Positions 1 through 8,266 of a stretch of DNA of 17,645 bases are shown here, piece by piece. The notes under the pieces were generated by a model that was given only the letters and a program-made list of their open reading frames with translations, was not told the DNA's origin and searched no databases. Location of the stretch: positions 4,101 to 21,745 of the forward strand of contig PEWQ01000076.1 in the NCBI GenBank assembly GCA_002780065.1, written 5' to 3'. The DNA is from Candidatus Hydrogenedentes bacterium CG07_land_8_20_14_0_80_42_17 (GTDB taxonomy: Bacteria > UBA8481). The position numbers and the translations under genes are program-made. Every line of letters starts with the position of its first letter. The first letter of the stretch is position 1.

Positions 1-908
1 CTTTCTAGAATAATTCTCACATGAAAGCCTTTTTCAGCCGATTCGATTCTAACATTTGCATCTAGAGGTAAAGCCGTATTTGGACCTGCATGTCCAAAAG
101 GAAATCCATCGAGAACAGGAATTGAAATTTCTTCGCTGAATCTTGTTTTAACTTCATCGATAGTAAACGAGCGTTCGGGAGTTTCAGCAATGCAATTTGA
201 AAAGTTTCCAAATACTACTGCTTTGGCTTCATCAAAAAAGCCCGATAATAAAAGCTGGCATAATGCTCGTTCAACTCTGTATGGTTCTTCATTCACATCT
301 TCAAGAAAAATCACTTTATCTTTTGTTGATGGAAATATTTTTGTTCCGGCAGTCGAAGCAAAAACAGTTAAATTTCCTGCCAAAATTCTACCATCTATCT
401 TCACGGGTAAATTATTCAATACTCGTCCTTCAAAAAGAAAATCGTCATTTAACTTTTTATCATTCGACAAAATTAATCTTTCGATAGAGTTCCAAGTTCT
501 TTCATCTTCAAATCCTCTTGCAATATCCGCGGCAATCATAGGGCCATGAATCGCGGTTCCGCCGGCTTGAGCAAAAGACGAAAGAAGCAGAGTAGCATCG
601 GAATATCCGACCAGCCGAGCTCGACTTTCAGCAGCAAAATCTGTCCAAGGCATGCATAATGCAATTCTGACCGCTCCAAAGCCGCCTCGCGCAATCCAAA
701 TTATGTCCGCATCTGAAGACTCAAAAGCCCATCTTAAACTATCTATTCGTTCTTGATCAGTACCAGCAAGAAACCCTGATTCGCGGTCTAAATTTGGTGC
801 TTCAATAAATTCACAATTCGGAAAGTGTGAAAGAAGATTTCGTTTGCCTGCTCTCAGCGAATCCTGATTTACCGGTCCGCATGGAGCAACAATCGCAATT
901 CGAATCAA
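1..908 (-). CDS. ldcA: LD-carboxypeptidase (murein tetrapeptide carboxypeptidase, S66 family), 3' end beyond window
   Basis: Cytoplasmic serine peptidase that removes the terminal D-Ala from L,D-linked murein tetrapeptides during peptidoglycan recycling. My translation of the minus strand gives 302 residues before the window edge, close to the usual 300-345, so only a short C-terminal piece is missing. All three catalytic residues are in family context: nucleophile Ser103 in GYSDAT, Glu203 in FLEDVNEEPYRVER and His273 in FPFGHAGPNTALPL. Their spacing (100 and 70 residues) is close to that of the characterised Pseudomonas enzyme. The protein opens MIRIAIVAPCGPVNQDSL with no signal peptide, as expected for a recycling enzyme. 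The start is TTG, whose last two bases form the beginning of the TGA stop of the upstream kinase gene (TTGA), so translational coupling is likely. It is the third gene of an operon with the HAD-like protein and the kinase. The family call is firm; the TTG start is inferred, since no in-frame ATG lies nearby. Confidence 0.93.
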   Translation of the reverse strand, partial: MIRIAIVAPCGPVNQDSLRAGKRNLLSHFPNCEFIEAPNLDRESGFLAGTDQERIDSLRWAFESSDADIIWIARGGFGAVRIALCMPWTDFAAESRARLVGYSDATLLLSSFAQAGGTAIHGPMIAADIARGFEDERTWNSIERLILSNDKKLNDDFLFEGRVLNNLPVKIDGRILAGNLTVFASTAGTKIFPSTKDKVIFLEDVNEEPYRVERALCQLLLSGFFDEAKAVVFGNFSNCIAETPERSFTIDEVKTRFSEEISIPVLDGFPFGHAGPNTALPLDANVRIESAEKGFHVRIILE

Positions 909-2284
909 AGAGCCATTGCTCGCTTCAAATCTTCATACCTCTTTTTAATATTTCGATTTGATGGTTCCAGATCAAGCGCTCTTTCCCACGCCTTCTTCGC
1001 TCCGGGAAGATCGCGCAAAGCAAGCCTCGATTCTCCGAGATGAATCCACGGAGCGGCAATTCCCGACATCAATTTTGTTGCGCGTTCAAATGCCCAAATT
1101 GCTTCAGAATGCCTGTTCTGCTTCTGAAGCGAGATGCCAAGGTTCAAAGCCGTTTCATAAAAACCCGGATCAATTGTAAGAGCTTTTGCAAATGCTTTTG
1201 TTGATTCAGAAAAATTATTGGACTTCAATTCAAGTGCTCCGAGAAGGTTCCATGCTTTCGCGTGATCCTTGTTTCGAAAAAAAACTTCTTCGAGAAGATC
1301 TCTTACTGACCTATATTCTGCAATCTCGAAATGAGCACGCGCTTTCTGATAAAATCTATCCGCCTCCTCTTTAGGATTTTTCGGCATCGTATCTGCTTCT
1401 GCGGCATTTTTCGTTCCGAGAAGCGCATCGATCCTGCGTATTACGTCGCTGGCCGTAGAAGGTCTTTCCTCCGGCCGCTTCGCAAGCAGGTCTTTCACGA
1501 AAAAGTCCCATTCGCGCGGCACATTTGACTTTCTACTCCGAGGCGAAGGCACCGGCGAATGAACATGCATTTCTAAAGTCTTTCGATAATTTTCTCCCTC
1601 AAATGGAACATCTCCAACCAGCATTTCGTAAGCCATAATTCCTAGCGAATAGAGATCCGAGCGCGCATCTACTTTTAAACCCAAAGCTTGCTCAGGCGAC
1701 ATATATCTCGGAGTCCCCATGGCCTTGCCTGTAGCGGTTGCGGCAACACCGGCAAGTCCAAAATCCATGACCTTCACTTTTTCACCCTGCATGATAACGA
1801 CGTTCGCAGGCTTTAAATCGCGGTGAATCATTCCTGTCTCATGCGAAGCTTCAAGTCCTTCGCAAATTTGGCGAAGTATGATTCCGATTTTGTCAGATCT
1901 CATTCTGCCTTCGGCATCAAGCAGTTCGCTCAAAGTCTGCCCCGCGACAAATTCCATTGCAAAATATAACCAGCCTTTTTCTTCGCCAAATGAGTATACC
2001 TGAACAATGTTGGGATGATTAAGCTTCGCTAGAGCACGCGCTTCAGACCGAAATAATTCGACAGCTTCCGTTGAATCTGCAATTGCCGGATTTAAAAATT
2101 TCAATGCAACATTACGATTTAATTTAATATCTTCAGCACGAAATACAACTCCCATAGCGCCGATTCCTAGTTTTCGAATTATCTTGTATGACGACCCAAT
2201 CATGTAGCCTGTAGGAAGTTCCAAGATCCTATCGAGTGAATTTGCTCCGGCTAAATGAATGTCTTCGTGAAGAGTATCTTTCAT
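905..2284 (-). CDS. Soluble Ser/Thr protein kinase (PknB/Hanks type) with C-terminal TPR repeats
   Basis: Phosphorylates Ser/Thr of unknown partners; the TPR tail probably docks substrates. Numbered from the ATG at 2284 (459 aa): glycine loop LGIGAMGVVF at about 39-48, ATP-anchoring Lys62 in VALKFL, alpha-C Glu81, HRDLKPANV with catalytic Asp156, DFG with Asp174, an activation loop rich in Thr ending GTPRYMSPEQ, and the DARSDLYSLG helix. The kinase domain ends near residue 290. Residues of about 308-445 form at least four TPR-like helix pairs (for example AWNLLGALELKSNNFSEST). No transmembrane segment or PASTA domain is visible, so it is not a classical membrane peptidoglycan sensor. A TTG at 2299 could start five codons earlier but would overlap the upstream gene; the ATG begins 1 nt after that gene's TAA. 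No good Shine-Dalgarno is seen for either. The upstream gene encodes an exported HAD-like protein and the downstream gene is ldcA, so a link to the envelope is plausible but unproven. Confidence 0.93.
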   Translation of the reverse strand: MKDTLHEDIHLAGANSLDRILELPTGYMIGSSYKIIRKLGIGAMGVVFRAEDIKLNRNVALKFLNPAIADSTEAVELFRSEARALAKLNHPNIVQVYSFGEEKGWLYFAMEFVAGQTLSELLDAEGRMRSDKIGIILRQICEGLEASHETGMIHRDLKPANVVIMQGEKVKVMDFGLAGVAATATGKAMGTPRYMSPEQALGLKVDARSDLYSLGIMAYEMLVGDVPFEGENYRKTLEMHVHSPVPSPRSRKSNVPREWDFFVKDLLAKRPEERPSTASDVIRRIDALLGTKNAAEADTMPKNPKEEADRFYQKARAHFEIAEYRSVRDLLEEVFFRNKDHAKAWNLLGALELKSNNFSESTKAFAKALTIDPGFYETALNLGISLQKQNRHSEAIWAFERATKLMSGIAAPWIHLGESRLALRDLPGAKKAWERALDLEPSNRNIKKRYEDLKRAMAL

Positions 2285-2285
2285 A

Positions 2286-3056
2286 TTACTCAGTATCAAA
2301 AGATTCGATTTTTGTAATAGAAGTGTCTATAGGCTCCGCAGTAAAATGAGGTTGTTTAACCAAAAATACAAATGCGTCGCCCCAAATGCGTTTCATCTCA
2401 TTCACTTCTTGAGGTTCATTTTCGAATGCTGCAACTACTTTTCCCAATCTCGAAATATTTTCGTAGGTTCGTTTCTTGAAAACAACAATCGTATCGTTAT
2501 CCGGTAGCATTGCGAGCATTGTCCGATCTTCGCCAATCGGAAATCCGCACTTTTTTAAGGAGGCGATTGTTCCCTCAAGCATCTTCTCTTTGCTCCTTCC
2601 TGAGACATAAACAATAAAAGCTCCTTTGTTGTAAAGCCTTCGCACAAATTCCGAAGAGCCCTGTACAGGTCTGTCCATCAAAAGATAATTATTCGAAAAG
2701 AAATTCTCGGCCCAATATCTCAAAGCAGCTTCGAGAAAAAACAAATTGCGAATGCCGCATTTGTTAAATGTCTCCACAACATAGTAATCAATCTCTTCAG
2801 GAGAAATTGTAACTATCGAGTCAGAAATTTCGGAGTCTTTGTAAGTTGAAGCGAAATCTTTTATGATTGCAATAGATCTAGTTCGATTGTCCAAAATCGT
2901 TCCGTCAATATTGAAAACAACAACAGGCATATTGCCTTTTGATAATTCTCTATCAAGAGCTCTCCATACAGAAGTCAAAGGAGATTCACCGGCTAATGCG
3001 CTCACAGTTAAGTAAACTGCTAAGCCAATAGCTATCAATATGTTTCCCGCCCGCAT
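2286..3056 (-). CDS. Exported HAD-superfamily protein with Asn in place of the catalytic nucleophile
   Basis: 256 aa. An N-terminal signal peptide (about 1-22, cleavage likely after SALA) directs it to the periplasm or outside. The rest has a HAD-fold pattern: motif I VVFNIDGTILDN at 46-57, motif II VYVSGRS with Ser152, a Lys pair at 194-195 as candidate motif III, and AFENEPQEVNE at 210-220 where an acidic motif IV is expected. In active HAD phosphatases motif I is DxDGT. Here the first Asp, which forms the phospho-enzyme, is Asn49 (codon AAT, 2912-2910), while the second Asp (Asp51) is kept. This suggests either a catalytically dead, ligand-binding protein or an unusual activity; deamidation or another nucleophile cannot be excluded. 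It is the first gene of the operon with the kinase and ldcA, with a 1-nt gap to the kinase ATG. The ATG start gives a good signal peptide, although no strong Shine-Dalgarno precedes it. The fold assignment is fairly sure; the substrate is unknown. Confidence 0.8.
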   Translation of the reverse strand: MRAGNILIAIGLAVYLTVSALAGESPLTSVWRALDRELSKGNMPVVVFNIDGTILDNRTRSIAIIKDFASTYKDSEISDSIVTISPEEIDYYVVETFNKCGIRNLFFLEAALRYWAENFFSNNYLLMDRPVQGSSEFVRRLYNKGAFIVYVSGRSKEKMLEGTIASLKKCGFPIGEDRTMLAMLPDNDTIVVFKKRTYENISRLGKVVAAFENEPQEVNEMKRIWGDAFVFLVKQPHFTAEPIDTSITKIESFDTE

Positions 3057-3185
3057 ATCTATATTGTAATCAAAGATAATTTATTGTCACGAACAAAATC
3101 GTAATGCGTGTGCTTGATTCCTGACAATTTTCCTGCAACTAATCACTTGAATCACTCTCGAATAAATGTAAAATTATCTTCCATA
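3057..3185. promoter_or_regulatory. Divergent intergenic region between the HAD/kinase/ldcA operon and the Nramp-like gene
   Basis: This 129-bp AT-rich gap must hold the start signals for both divergent units. On the plus strand a weak sigma70-like pair is visible: TTGAAT at 3147-3152 and TAAAAT at 3169-3174 with a 16-bp spacer. It would place transcription start only a few bases before the ATG at 3186, giving an almost leaderless mRNA. No obvious Shine-Dalgarno precedes either gene. I see no clear operator palindrome. The promoter call is a guess from sequence resemblance only. Confidence 0.25.
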
Positions 3186-4559
3186 ATGTCATTCAATTAT
3201 CCAGAACCTGAACCAAGACCCAAAGGATTGCGTTTTCTATCATACTTTGGGCCGGGCGCTATTCTTGCGTCTGCAACAATCGGCGCAGGCGAAACAATAC
3301 TTGCCGTTCGAGCAGGAGCATGGGGCGAATACAATTTGCTCTGGCTTATTTTTCTCGCAGTAATTACCAAATCCTTTTTCCTTCTCTATTTTCTCGGGAG
3401 GTATTCTGCAATTTCCGGAGATAATATAGCTCAAAGGTTGAAGCAATTTCCTGGCCCTTCCGGATGGTTGCTGCTCTTCATTCTGCTTGCCGACCTCATT
3501 CCTGCAGGACCGGTATTCGCGGCAATTGCCGCGCCATGCGGAAGATTAATCTGGAATATCATTGGCATTGGCAATCCGTCAGTTTATGCTCTAATCTTTG
3601 CATTGGTTGCGATTGTAATTGCTGTGATACAAAAATATGATTTCCTCGAAAAACAGCAAGTAGTGGTCTGCTTGATACTGCTCGCTTGTGTCTCCGCATC
3701 AACACTTATAATCGGCATGAACTGGCGCGCTTTGTTTGTCGGTCTTTTCTCGTTCGGAAAGATTCCTGAAATTCCAGTATGGGCTCAATCCGATTTTGCC
3801 AATCGACCGGTTCTCCTCGAACTTGCAACTGTCTTCGGTTACGCCGGAAACATTGCGATGGGATACATAGTTTACGCGGAATTCATTCGTGAGAAGCGAT
3901 GGGGAGTTTTTCGAAGCGATGTGTCTGCTCCTGAGCCTGAAAAACTTCCGACCGACGCAGAGAACCTTGAGCGTGCCAGAAAAGGGCTCTGGCCCGTCTG
4001 GGGCGATCTTGCTGTCACTTCGATTCTGATTTTTTTTGTCACCGGAGCTTTTCTTGTTGCCGGTGCCGTGATTCTCTATCCGGCGGGAACTATGCCGCGC
4101 GGCTTCGACCTCTTGTCAAAACAAGCTTCTATCTTCTCGGCTATCTCTCCCATGCTCGTTCCTATTTACTATATCGCAATTCTTTTTGCACTGTGGGGCA
4201 CGCTCAATTCTCTTCCTGAAATTTACACAAAAGTCACTTACACTTTTTTGAAAGCGCTGTCGCCGAAATTATTCGCAAATCTTTCGGAGAAATTTCTAAT
4301 GAGACTACTTGGAATTTATTTTGCTCTATGTTCAATAGTGCTCATCGTCTTCAACGTCAAGCCGGCCGTCATGATGGATTTCGTAGGACTTTTTTCCACC
4401 AATCTTGGAGTGACTGCGGCAATGGCTGGAGCACTCTGGCTCGATCACAAACTTCCGCCAAAGCTCCGTGCTCCGACGATAATGTTTTCCGCCGGAATAC
4501 TCTCATTTGCAATTCTTATTTTCTTCTCAATTCTGTCAGCAGTTCAATACTTTTCGTAA
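3186..4559 (+). CDS. Nramp-family membrane transporter lacking the canonical metal-site motifs
   Basis: Inner-membrane protein of 457 aa with about eleven hydrophobic helices, matching the Nramp (SLC11/MntH) size and opening pattern FGPGAILASATIGAGE at 21-36. In canonical Mn/Fe transporters TM1 carries DPGN and TM6 carries MPH, which coordinate the metal. Here the TM1 position reads GAGE (33-36) and the TM6 region reads NIAMGYIVYAEFIRE (222-236), so the Asp, Asn and His ligands are absent. It probably belongs to a divergent Nramp-related clade whose substrate may not be a transition metal. A soluble stretch of about 235-270 (EPEKLPTDAENLERARKGLW) is an extended cytoplasmic loop. The reading frame stays open up to a GTG at 3108, but the extra 26 residues are polar and unlike the family, so ATG 3186 is preferred; it gives the typical short PEPEPRPKG N-terminus. 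The gene is monocistronic, divergent from the HAD operon and convergent with mfd. Confidence 0.85.
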   Translation: MSFNYPEPEPRPKGLRFLSYFGPGAILASATIGAGETILAVRAGAWGEYNLLWLIFLAVITKSFFLLYFLGRYSAISGDNIAQRLKQFPGPSGWLLLFILLADLIPAGPVFAAIAAPCGRLIWNIIGIGNPSVYALIFALVAIVIAVIQKYDFLEKQQVVVCLILLACVSASTLIIGMNWRALFVGLFSFGKIPEIPVWAQSDFANRPVLLELATVFGYAGNIAMGYIVYAEFIREKRWGVFRSDVSAPEPEKLPTDAENLERARKGLWPVWGDLAVTSILIFFVTGAFLVAGAVILYPAGTMPRGFDLLSKQASIFSAISPMLVPIYYIAILFALWGTLNSLPEIYTKVTYTFLKALSPKLFANLSEKFLMRLLGIYFALCSIVLIVFNVKPAVMMDFVGLFSTNLGVTAAMAGALWLDHKLPPKLRAPTIMFSAGILSFAILIFFSILSAVQYFS

Positions 4560-4673
4560 TAATATTTGTGTTTATCAATAAAACCGAACACGCCGTTGGC
4601 GCCTCGCGTCAATGGACGCTCCGAGTCAAAGAACGTGTAGAATAATTGAAAAATGAAAATTGGAAAAATAAAA

Positions 4674-4712
4674 TTTTCAATTTGCACTTTCCAATTTGCA
4701 ATTTCAAATATA
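4674..4712 (-). repeat. 39-bp dispersed repeat, inverted copy of 17542-17580
   Basis: The 203-bp gap between the convergent Nramp-like gene and mfd (4560-4762) holds no gene. Positions 4674-4712 are a perfect reverse complement of 17542-17580 (39/39), and the sequence contains the 14-bp unit GCAAATTGGAAAGT on the minus strand. Within the same gap AAATTGGAAA (4657-4666) pairs with TTTCCAATTT (4688-4697), giving a 10-bp stem with a 21-nt loop. There is no strong T-run, so I do not call it a terminator, although it sits where one would serve both convergent genes. Confidence 0.85.
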
Positions 4713-4762
4713 GAATTAGGTATTGTGTCCCTCTAATTTCTATCAGTCTTCGAATTCGCGGC

Positions 4763-7700
4763 TTATCTTCTTACTAATCTCCGTAGAAAATTGAATTTCG
4801 GTTTAGAGGTTTTTGGAAGCCCCTCTATCACCAAAATATCTCCTTCAGAATGATATGTAATTCTATTTGAGTCCTTCATCGACATAAGCCATCTTTCCGC
4901 ACCCTCCGGCTCTTTCCTCCATCTTATTCTGACATCTAACTCGTTCTCGTAAATTGACTCGACATTGTCCAGCGTTGCATACGCACGTAATTCCGCGATT
5001 CGAAGCAAATTCTCGACAGGATCAGGCAGTCCTCCGAAACGATCAATAAGGCTCTCTCTTAAATCATTCACTTCCGCAACAGACTCAGCGTTCGCAATCT
5101 CACGATGCACCACAGCTACGACCTCTTCGCCGCCAACCCATTCGAACGGAATAAACGCGGAAACTTTAAGTTCTATCACAGACTTATTCTTCTTTGATGA
5201 GCTCTTCTCGCCTTTCAATTCGGAAATAGCCTCACGAAGAAGTCTGCAATACATATCGTATCCTACCGATTCCATCTCGCCGTGCTGAAGAACTCCAAGA
5301 ATTTCTCCGGCGCCTCTAATTTCCATATCTCTGCGCGCAATCGCGTATCCAGACCCGAGCTCAGTGTATTCCGCGATTGCAGCAAGTCGAGCCCGCGCAT
5401 CCGCTGTCATATCGCGCGAATGGAAAAAATATGAGTAGGCTTTCGTATTCGATCTGCCGATCCTGCCGCGCAATTGATAAAGCTGAGCCAATCCAAATCG
5501 CTCTGCCTGATCGATAATCATCGTATTCGCTTTAGGAATATCCAAACCGTTTTCTATAATCGAAGTCGAAATGAGAATAGAAACTTTTCCGGAAATAAAA
5601 TCGAGCATCACCTTCGAAAGTTCACGCTCATTCATTGCTCCATGCGCAACGGCCATCGGTATCTTCGGAAAAAGCCTTTTCAGAAATTGTTCAACGCGCT
5701 CTATGGTCTCTATTCTGTTGTGGACATAAAAAACCTGTCCTCCCCTGTCGAGCTCTCTGCGGATTGCGCGCCGGACATGCTCCTCATTGAAAGGTTCGAC
5801 TACAGTCTGAATCGGAGCTCGGCCCGGAGGCGGAGTCTCGATCATGGAAAGTTGTTTCGCGCCCGAAAGCGCAAGATGTAAAGTTCTCGGAATCGGAGTC
5901 GCAGTTAACGTCAAAATATCTACTCGCTTTCTTAACTCTTTCAACTTTTCTTTGTGTCTGACTCCAAAACGCTGTTCTTCATCGACTATTACAAGTCCAA
6001 GATCTTTGAACCTAACGCTTTGCCCGAATAGTTTATGAGTCCCGATTATTACATTCAAACTTCCGTCGCCGAGCTTCTCCAAGTTTTCTGTAATTTCGTG
6101 CACACTCTGAAATCTCGAAAGAGTCCCGACAGAGATTCCAAAAGGCGTCAGCCGTTCTTTGAATGTTTCAGAATGCTGGAGCGCAAGCACTGTAGTGGGG
6201 CAAAGAACCGCAACTTGTTTTCCATTCCTTACGACCCTAAACGTTGCGCGCAACGCGACCTCAGTCTTTCCATATCCGACATCTCCGCAAAGCAATCTGT
6301 CCATTGGCTCGCGGCAGTTTTTATTCGAGAGTTCACCAAGCACTTCCTCGATCGCTCTCATCTGGTCTTCCGTTTCGTCATAGCCAAAAGTTTTCTCGAA
6401 TGATTCTTCGCTTGGCGACACAGGATAAATCACACCTGGCGTAGCTCTTCTCAGCGCGTAAAGATCGAGCAGTTCCCGCGCAATCTCGGCAGTCTCGCGC
6501 TCCGCGCGTTTACGCATTCTAGACCACGTTGCGGCGCCGAGCTTATCTATTCTCGGGGTCTGGCCTTCAAGCACCGAATATTTTTCCAGCATACCTGTCT
6601 CGTGCGGAGGCAAATACAATCTATCATTCTCTGCATACTCGATCAAAATTACGTCTCGCTCTTCTCCGAGCGAAACTATCCGTTCGATACCGCGGAAAAT
6701 TCCAACCCCATGATTGACATGAACCACGTAGTCTCCGGGATTCAGTTCTCTCCAATCAGTTCTGCCACGCCTCGAAATGCCTTTGCGAATGCGGCGCTTT
6801 ATTCTTCCGAAAATGTCCTCATCGCCGATGACCGAGATTCTACATGCGGGAAGGCGCGCGCCCGAACGCAAATTGCCTTCGATTACATTCACGTTTTTTT
6901 TGTCGATGTGCTCCTCCGAAAGAAGTTCTTTGACTCGGCTGCCGAATGAAGTGCAGATGATTATTTCATCGTCTCTATCGATTAATCTCGAAATATCGAT
7001 TCTCAATATTCTTGCGTCGACCTCAGACGCAGGAAGATGTTCAGTTTCGATTTGGGGAAGAACTCCGTCAGGTAAAGTTTTCATCGAGTCATATTGAAGG
7101 TCAGCCTCTAGCGCTTCGCTAAAAAGAAATTCAGGTTTGAATCCGAGATCGCTTTCTTTTGATTCGCTTGAGGCTTCTTCGAAAAGTTCTTCGAGTCTCG
7201 ATTCGATTCTCTCTTTATCGACGCAGATGATATTTAATTTTCCAAGTTTAAATGCAGAAGTCATTCCTCCAAAAAACGTCTGAAAAAGTTCCATGCCTTC
7301 AATTAAATTTCTCGATCTAATTGCGTCCTTGAATCTTTCCAACCTTAATGAAGGTTTGAGTTCTTTTTCTATTTGTTCGATAGCCTCTTGCCTCAAATCA
7401 TCTTCGAGCGGCAGATGCAATTCGCGCGGAGGAAGTATCAAAGCGGAGTCCACAGTGTCTATTGTTCTCTGAGTCATCGGATCGAAAAGCCGCAGGCTCT
7501 CGATAATGTCGCCGTCCCATGCGATTCGAATTGGATATAAATTGCCGGGCGAATAGAAATCAAGAATCCCGCCGCGCGATGCGAATTCTCCCGGCAAACC
7601 TACTTCGGCGGAATGCGAGTAGCCGGACTCGATGAGATATTTTCTCAAATCATGAGGAGGCAATTCGTCGGCAAATGAAATCTTTTTTGAAAGCAAATGC

Positions 7701-8104
7701 CACAATTCAGTCGAGAGAGTAAGCCTAGAGACAGCGCGCGCCGACGCAATGCATACATTTGGTCTTTCGATTCCGAATTTTGGAAGGTCGATGCCTGCGA
7801 GAAAAGATAATGACTCGACGCGTGACGCGGCTATAGAAGGTTCGAGCGAAGAGGGTTCAAACGGAAGAACATCCCATGCGGGAAGAAGCAACGGTGGAGT
7901 AGAAGTGAATGCTCGAAGAGCTTCATATAATTCTTCAGCTTCTTTTTCGTCCGGCAAAACCACGAGAAATCTAACAGAGCGATTAGAAGCAACACGAGCC
8001 GCAATTGCCGCAGACTGAGCTGTCGCATTAGTTGCAGTTACATCTTTCGCAGAAAGAACGGCATATTGTCTCAGCCGTTCCTCTATTTCATGAAGGTCTC
8101 GCAT
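4763..8104 (-). CDS. mfd: Transcription-repair coupling factor Mfd
   Basis: ATP-dependent DNA translocase that pushes RNA polymerase stalled at lesions off the template and recruits UvrA. At 1113 aa it is close to the usual 1150. Domains in order: a UvrB-homology module (about 1-340, including RGGILDFYSPG near 175-185), a linker domain, the RNA-polymerase-interacting CarD-like domain (about 445-510, NPGDYVVHVNHGVGIFRGIE), then the RecG-like helicase core with Walker A GDVGYGKTE (Lys613), DEEQ motif at 708-711, SIIENGLDIPKAN, and QLYQLRGRIGRS near 877-888. The C-terminal D7 domain (FIPFEWVGGEEVVAVVHREIANAES) masks the UvrA-binding surface. No residue loss or frameshift is seen. The ATG has no clear Shine-Dalgarno. 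It is transcribed divergently from the glycosyltransferase unit and converges on the Nramp-like gene. Confidence 0.98.
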   Translation of the reverse strand: MRDLHEIEERLRQYAVLSAKDVTATNATAQSAAIAARVASNRSVRFLVVLPDEKEAEELYEALRAFTSTPPLLLPAWDVLPFEPSSLEPSIAASRVESLSFLAGIDLPKFGIERPNVCIASARAVSRLTLSTELWHLLSKKISFADELPPHDLRKYLIESGYSHSAEVGLPGEFASRGGILDFYSPGNLYPIRIAWDGDIIESLRLFDPMTQRTIDTVDSALILPPRELHLPLEDDLRQEAIEQIEKELKPSLRLERFKDAIRSRNLIEGMELFQTFFGGMTSAFKLGKLNIICVDKERIESRLEELFEEASSESKESDLGFKPEFLFSEALEADLQYDSMKTLPDGVLPQIETEHLPASEVDARILRIDISRLIDRDDEIIICTSFGSRVKELLSEEHIDKKNVNVIEGNLRSGARLPACRISVIGDEDIFGRIKRRIRKGISRRGRTDWRELNPGDYVVHVNHGVGIFRGIERIVSLGEERDVILIEYAENDRLYLPPHETGMLEKYSVLEGQTPRIDKLGAATWSRMRKRAERETAEIARELLDLYALRRATPGVIYPVSPSEESFEKTFGYDETEDQMRAIEEVLGELSNKNCREPMDRLLCGDVGYGKTEVALRATFRVVRNGKQVAVLCPTTVLALQHSETFKERLTPFGISVGTLSRFQSVHEITENLEKLGDGSLNVIIGTHKLFGQSVRFKDLGLVIVDEEQRFGVRHKEKLKELRKRVDILTLTATPIPRTLHLALSGAKQLSMIETPPPGRAPIQTVVEPFNEEHVRRAIRRELDRGGQVFYVHNRIETIERVEQFLKRLFPKIPMAVAHGAMNERELSKVMLDFISGKVSILISTSIIENGLDIPKANTMIIDQAERFGLAQLYQLRGRIGRSNTKAYSYFFHSRDMTADARARLAAIAEYTELGSGYAIARRDMEIRGAGEILGVLQHGEMESVGYDMYCRLLREAISELKGEKSSSKKNKSVIELKVSAFIPFEWVGGEEVVAVVHREIANAESVAEVNDLRESLIDRFGGLPDPVENLLRIAELRAYATLDNVESIYENELDVRIRWRKEPEGAERWLMSMKDSNRITYHSEGDILVIEGLPKTSKPKFNFLRRLVRR

Positions 8105-8119
8105 AATTCAAGAGATGAG

Positions 8120-8149
8120 AGTATAATCAAGCATAGGTTCCAAAAGCAA
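8120..8149 (-). promoter_or_regulatory. Candidate sigma70-type promoter for mfd
   Basis: On the minus strand, TTGCTT (8149-8144) and TATACT (8125-8120) are separated by 18 bp and lie about 16 bp upstream of the mfd ATG. The -10 hexamer matches the consensus at 5 of 6 positions and the -35 at 4 of 6. If used, the leader would be only about 8-10 nt, in keeping with the missing Shine-Dalgarno. Sequence resemblance is the only evidence. Confidence 0.3.
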
Positions 8150-8218
8150 TATTGAATCGTAAAGAGTATTTATTATTTGACATTATACTAATTTCTTATA
8201 TTTTTTTTATGGAGCTAA

Positions 8219-8266
8219 ATGAAAAGTTATCTTTACTATATTAAATTCGAATTAATAGCTCAATGA
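8219..8266 (+). CDS. Possible 15-codon leader ORF coupled to the glycosyltransferase gene
   Basis: A short ORF (ATG to TGA, peptide MKSYLYYIKFELIAQ) lies in the gap upstream of the glycosyltransferase. It has one of the best Shine-Dalgarno sites in the window, GGAG at 8211-8214 with 4 nt before the ATG, whereas the glycosyltransferase ATG has none. Its TGA overlaps that ATG as ATGA (8263-8266), the usual geometry of translational coupling. A perfect TTGACA lies upstream at 8177-8182, but the -10 options (TATATT after 14 bp, TATTTT after 16 bp) are poor. The peptide may have no function of its own and serve only to deliver ribosomes to the next start. It could also be chance, since short ORFs are common in AT-rich DNA. 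Confidence 0.4.
   Translation: MKSYLYYIKFELIAQ

Noticed and set aside
3108-3185. GTG start extending the Nramp-like protein by 26 residues
   Set aside because: The extra residues are polar, occupy the divergent promoter gap and do not fit the family N-terminus; ATG 3186 is better.
4965-8018. Numerous plus-strand open frames inside mfd
   Set aside because: They are antisense shadows of a well-supported gene and have no recognisable protein features.
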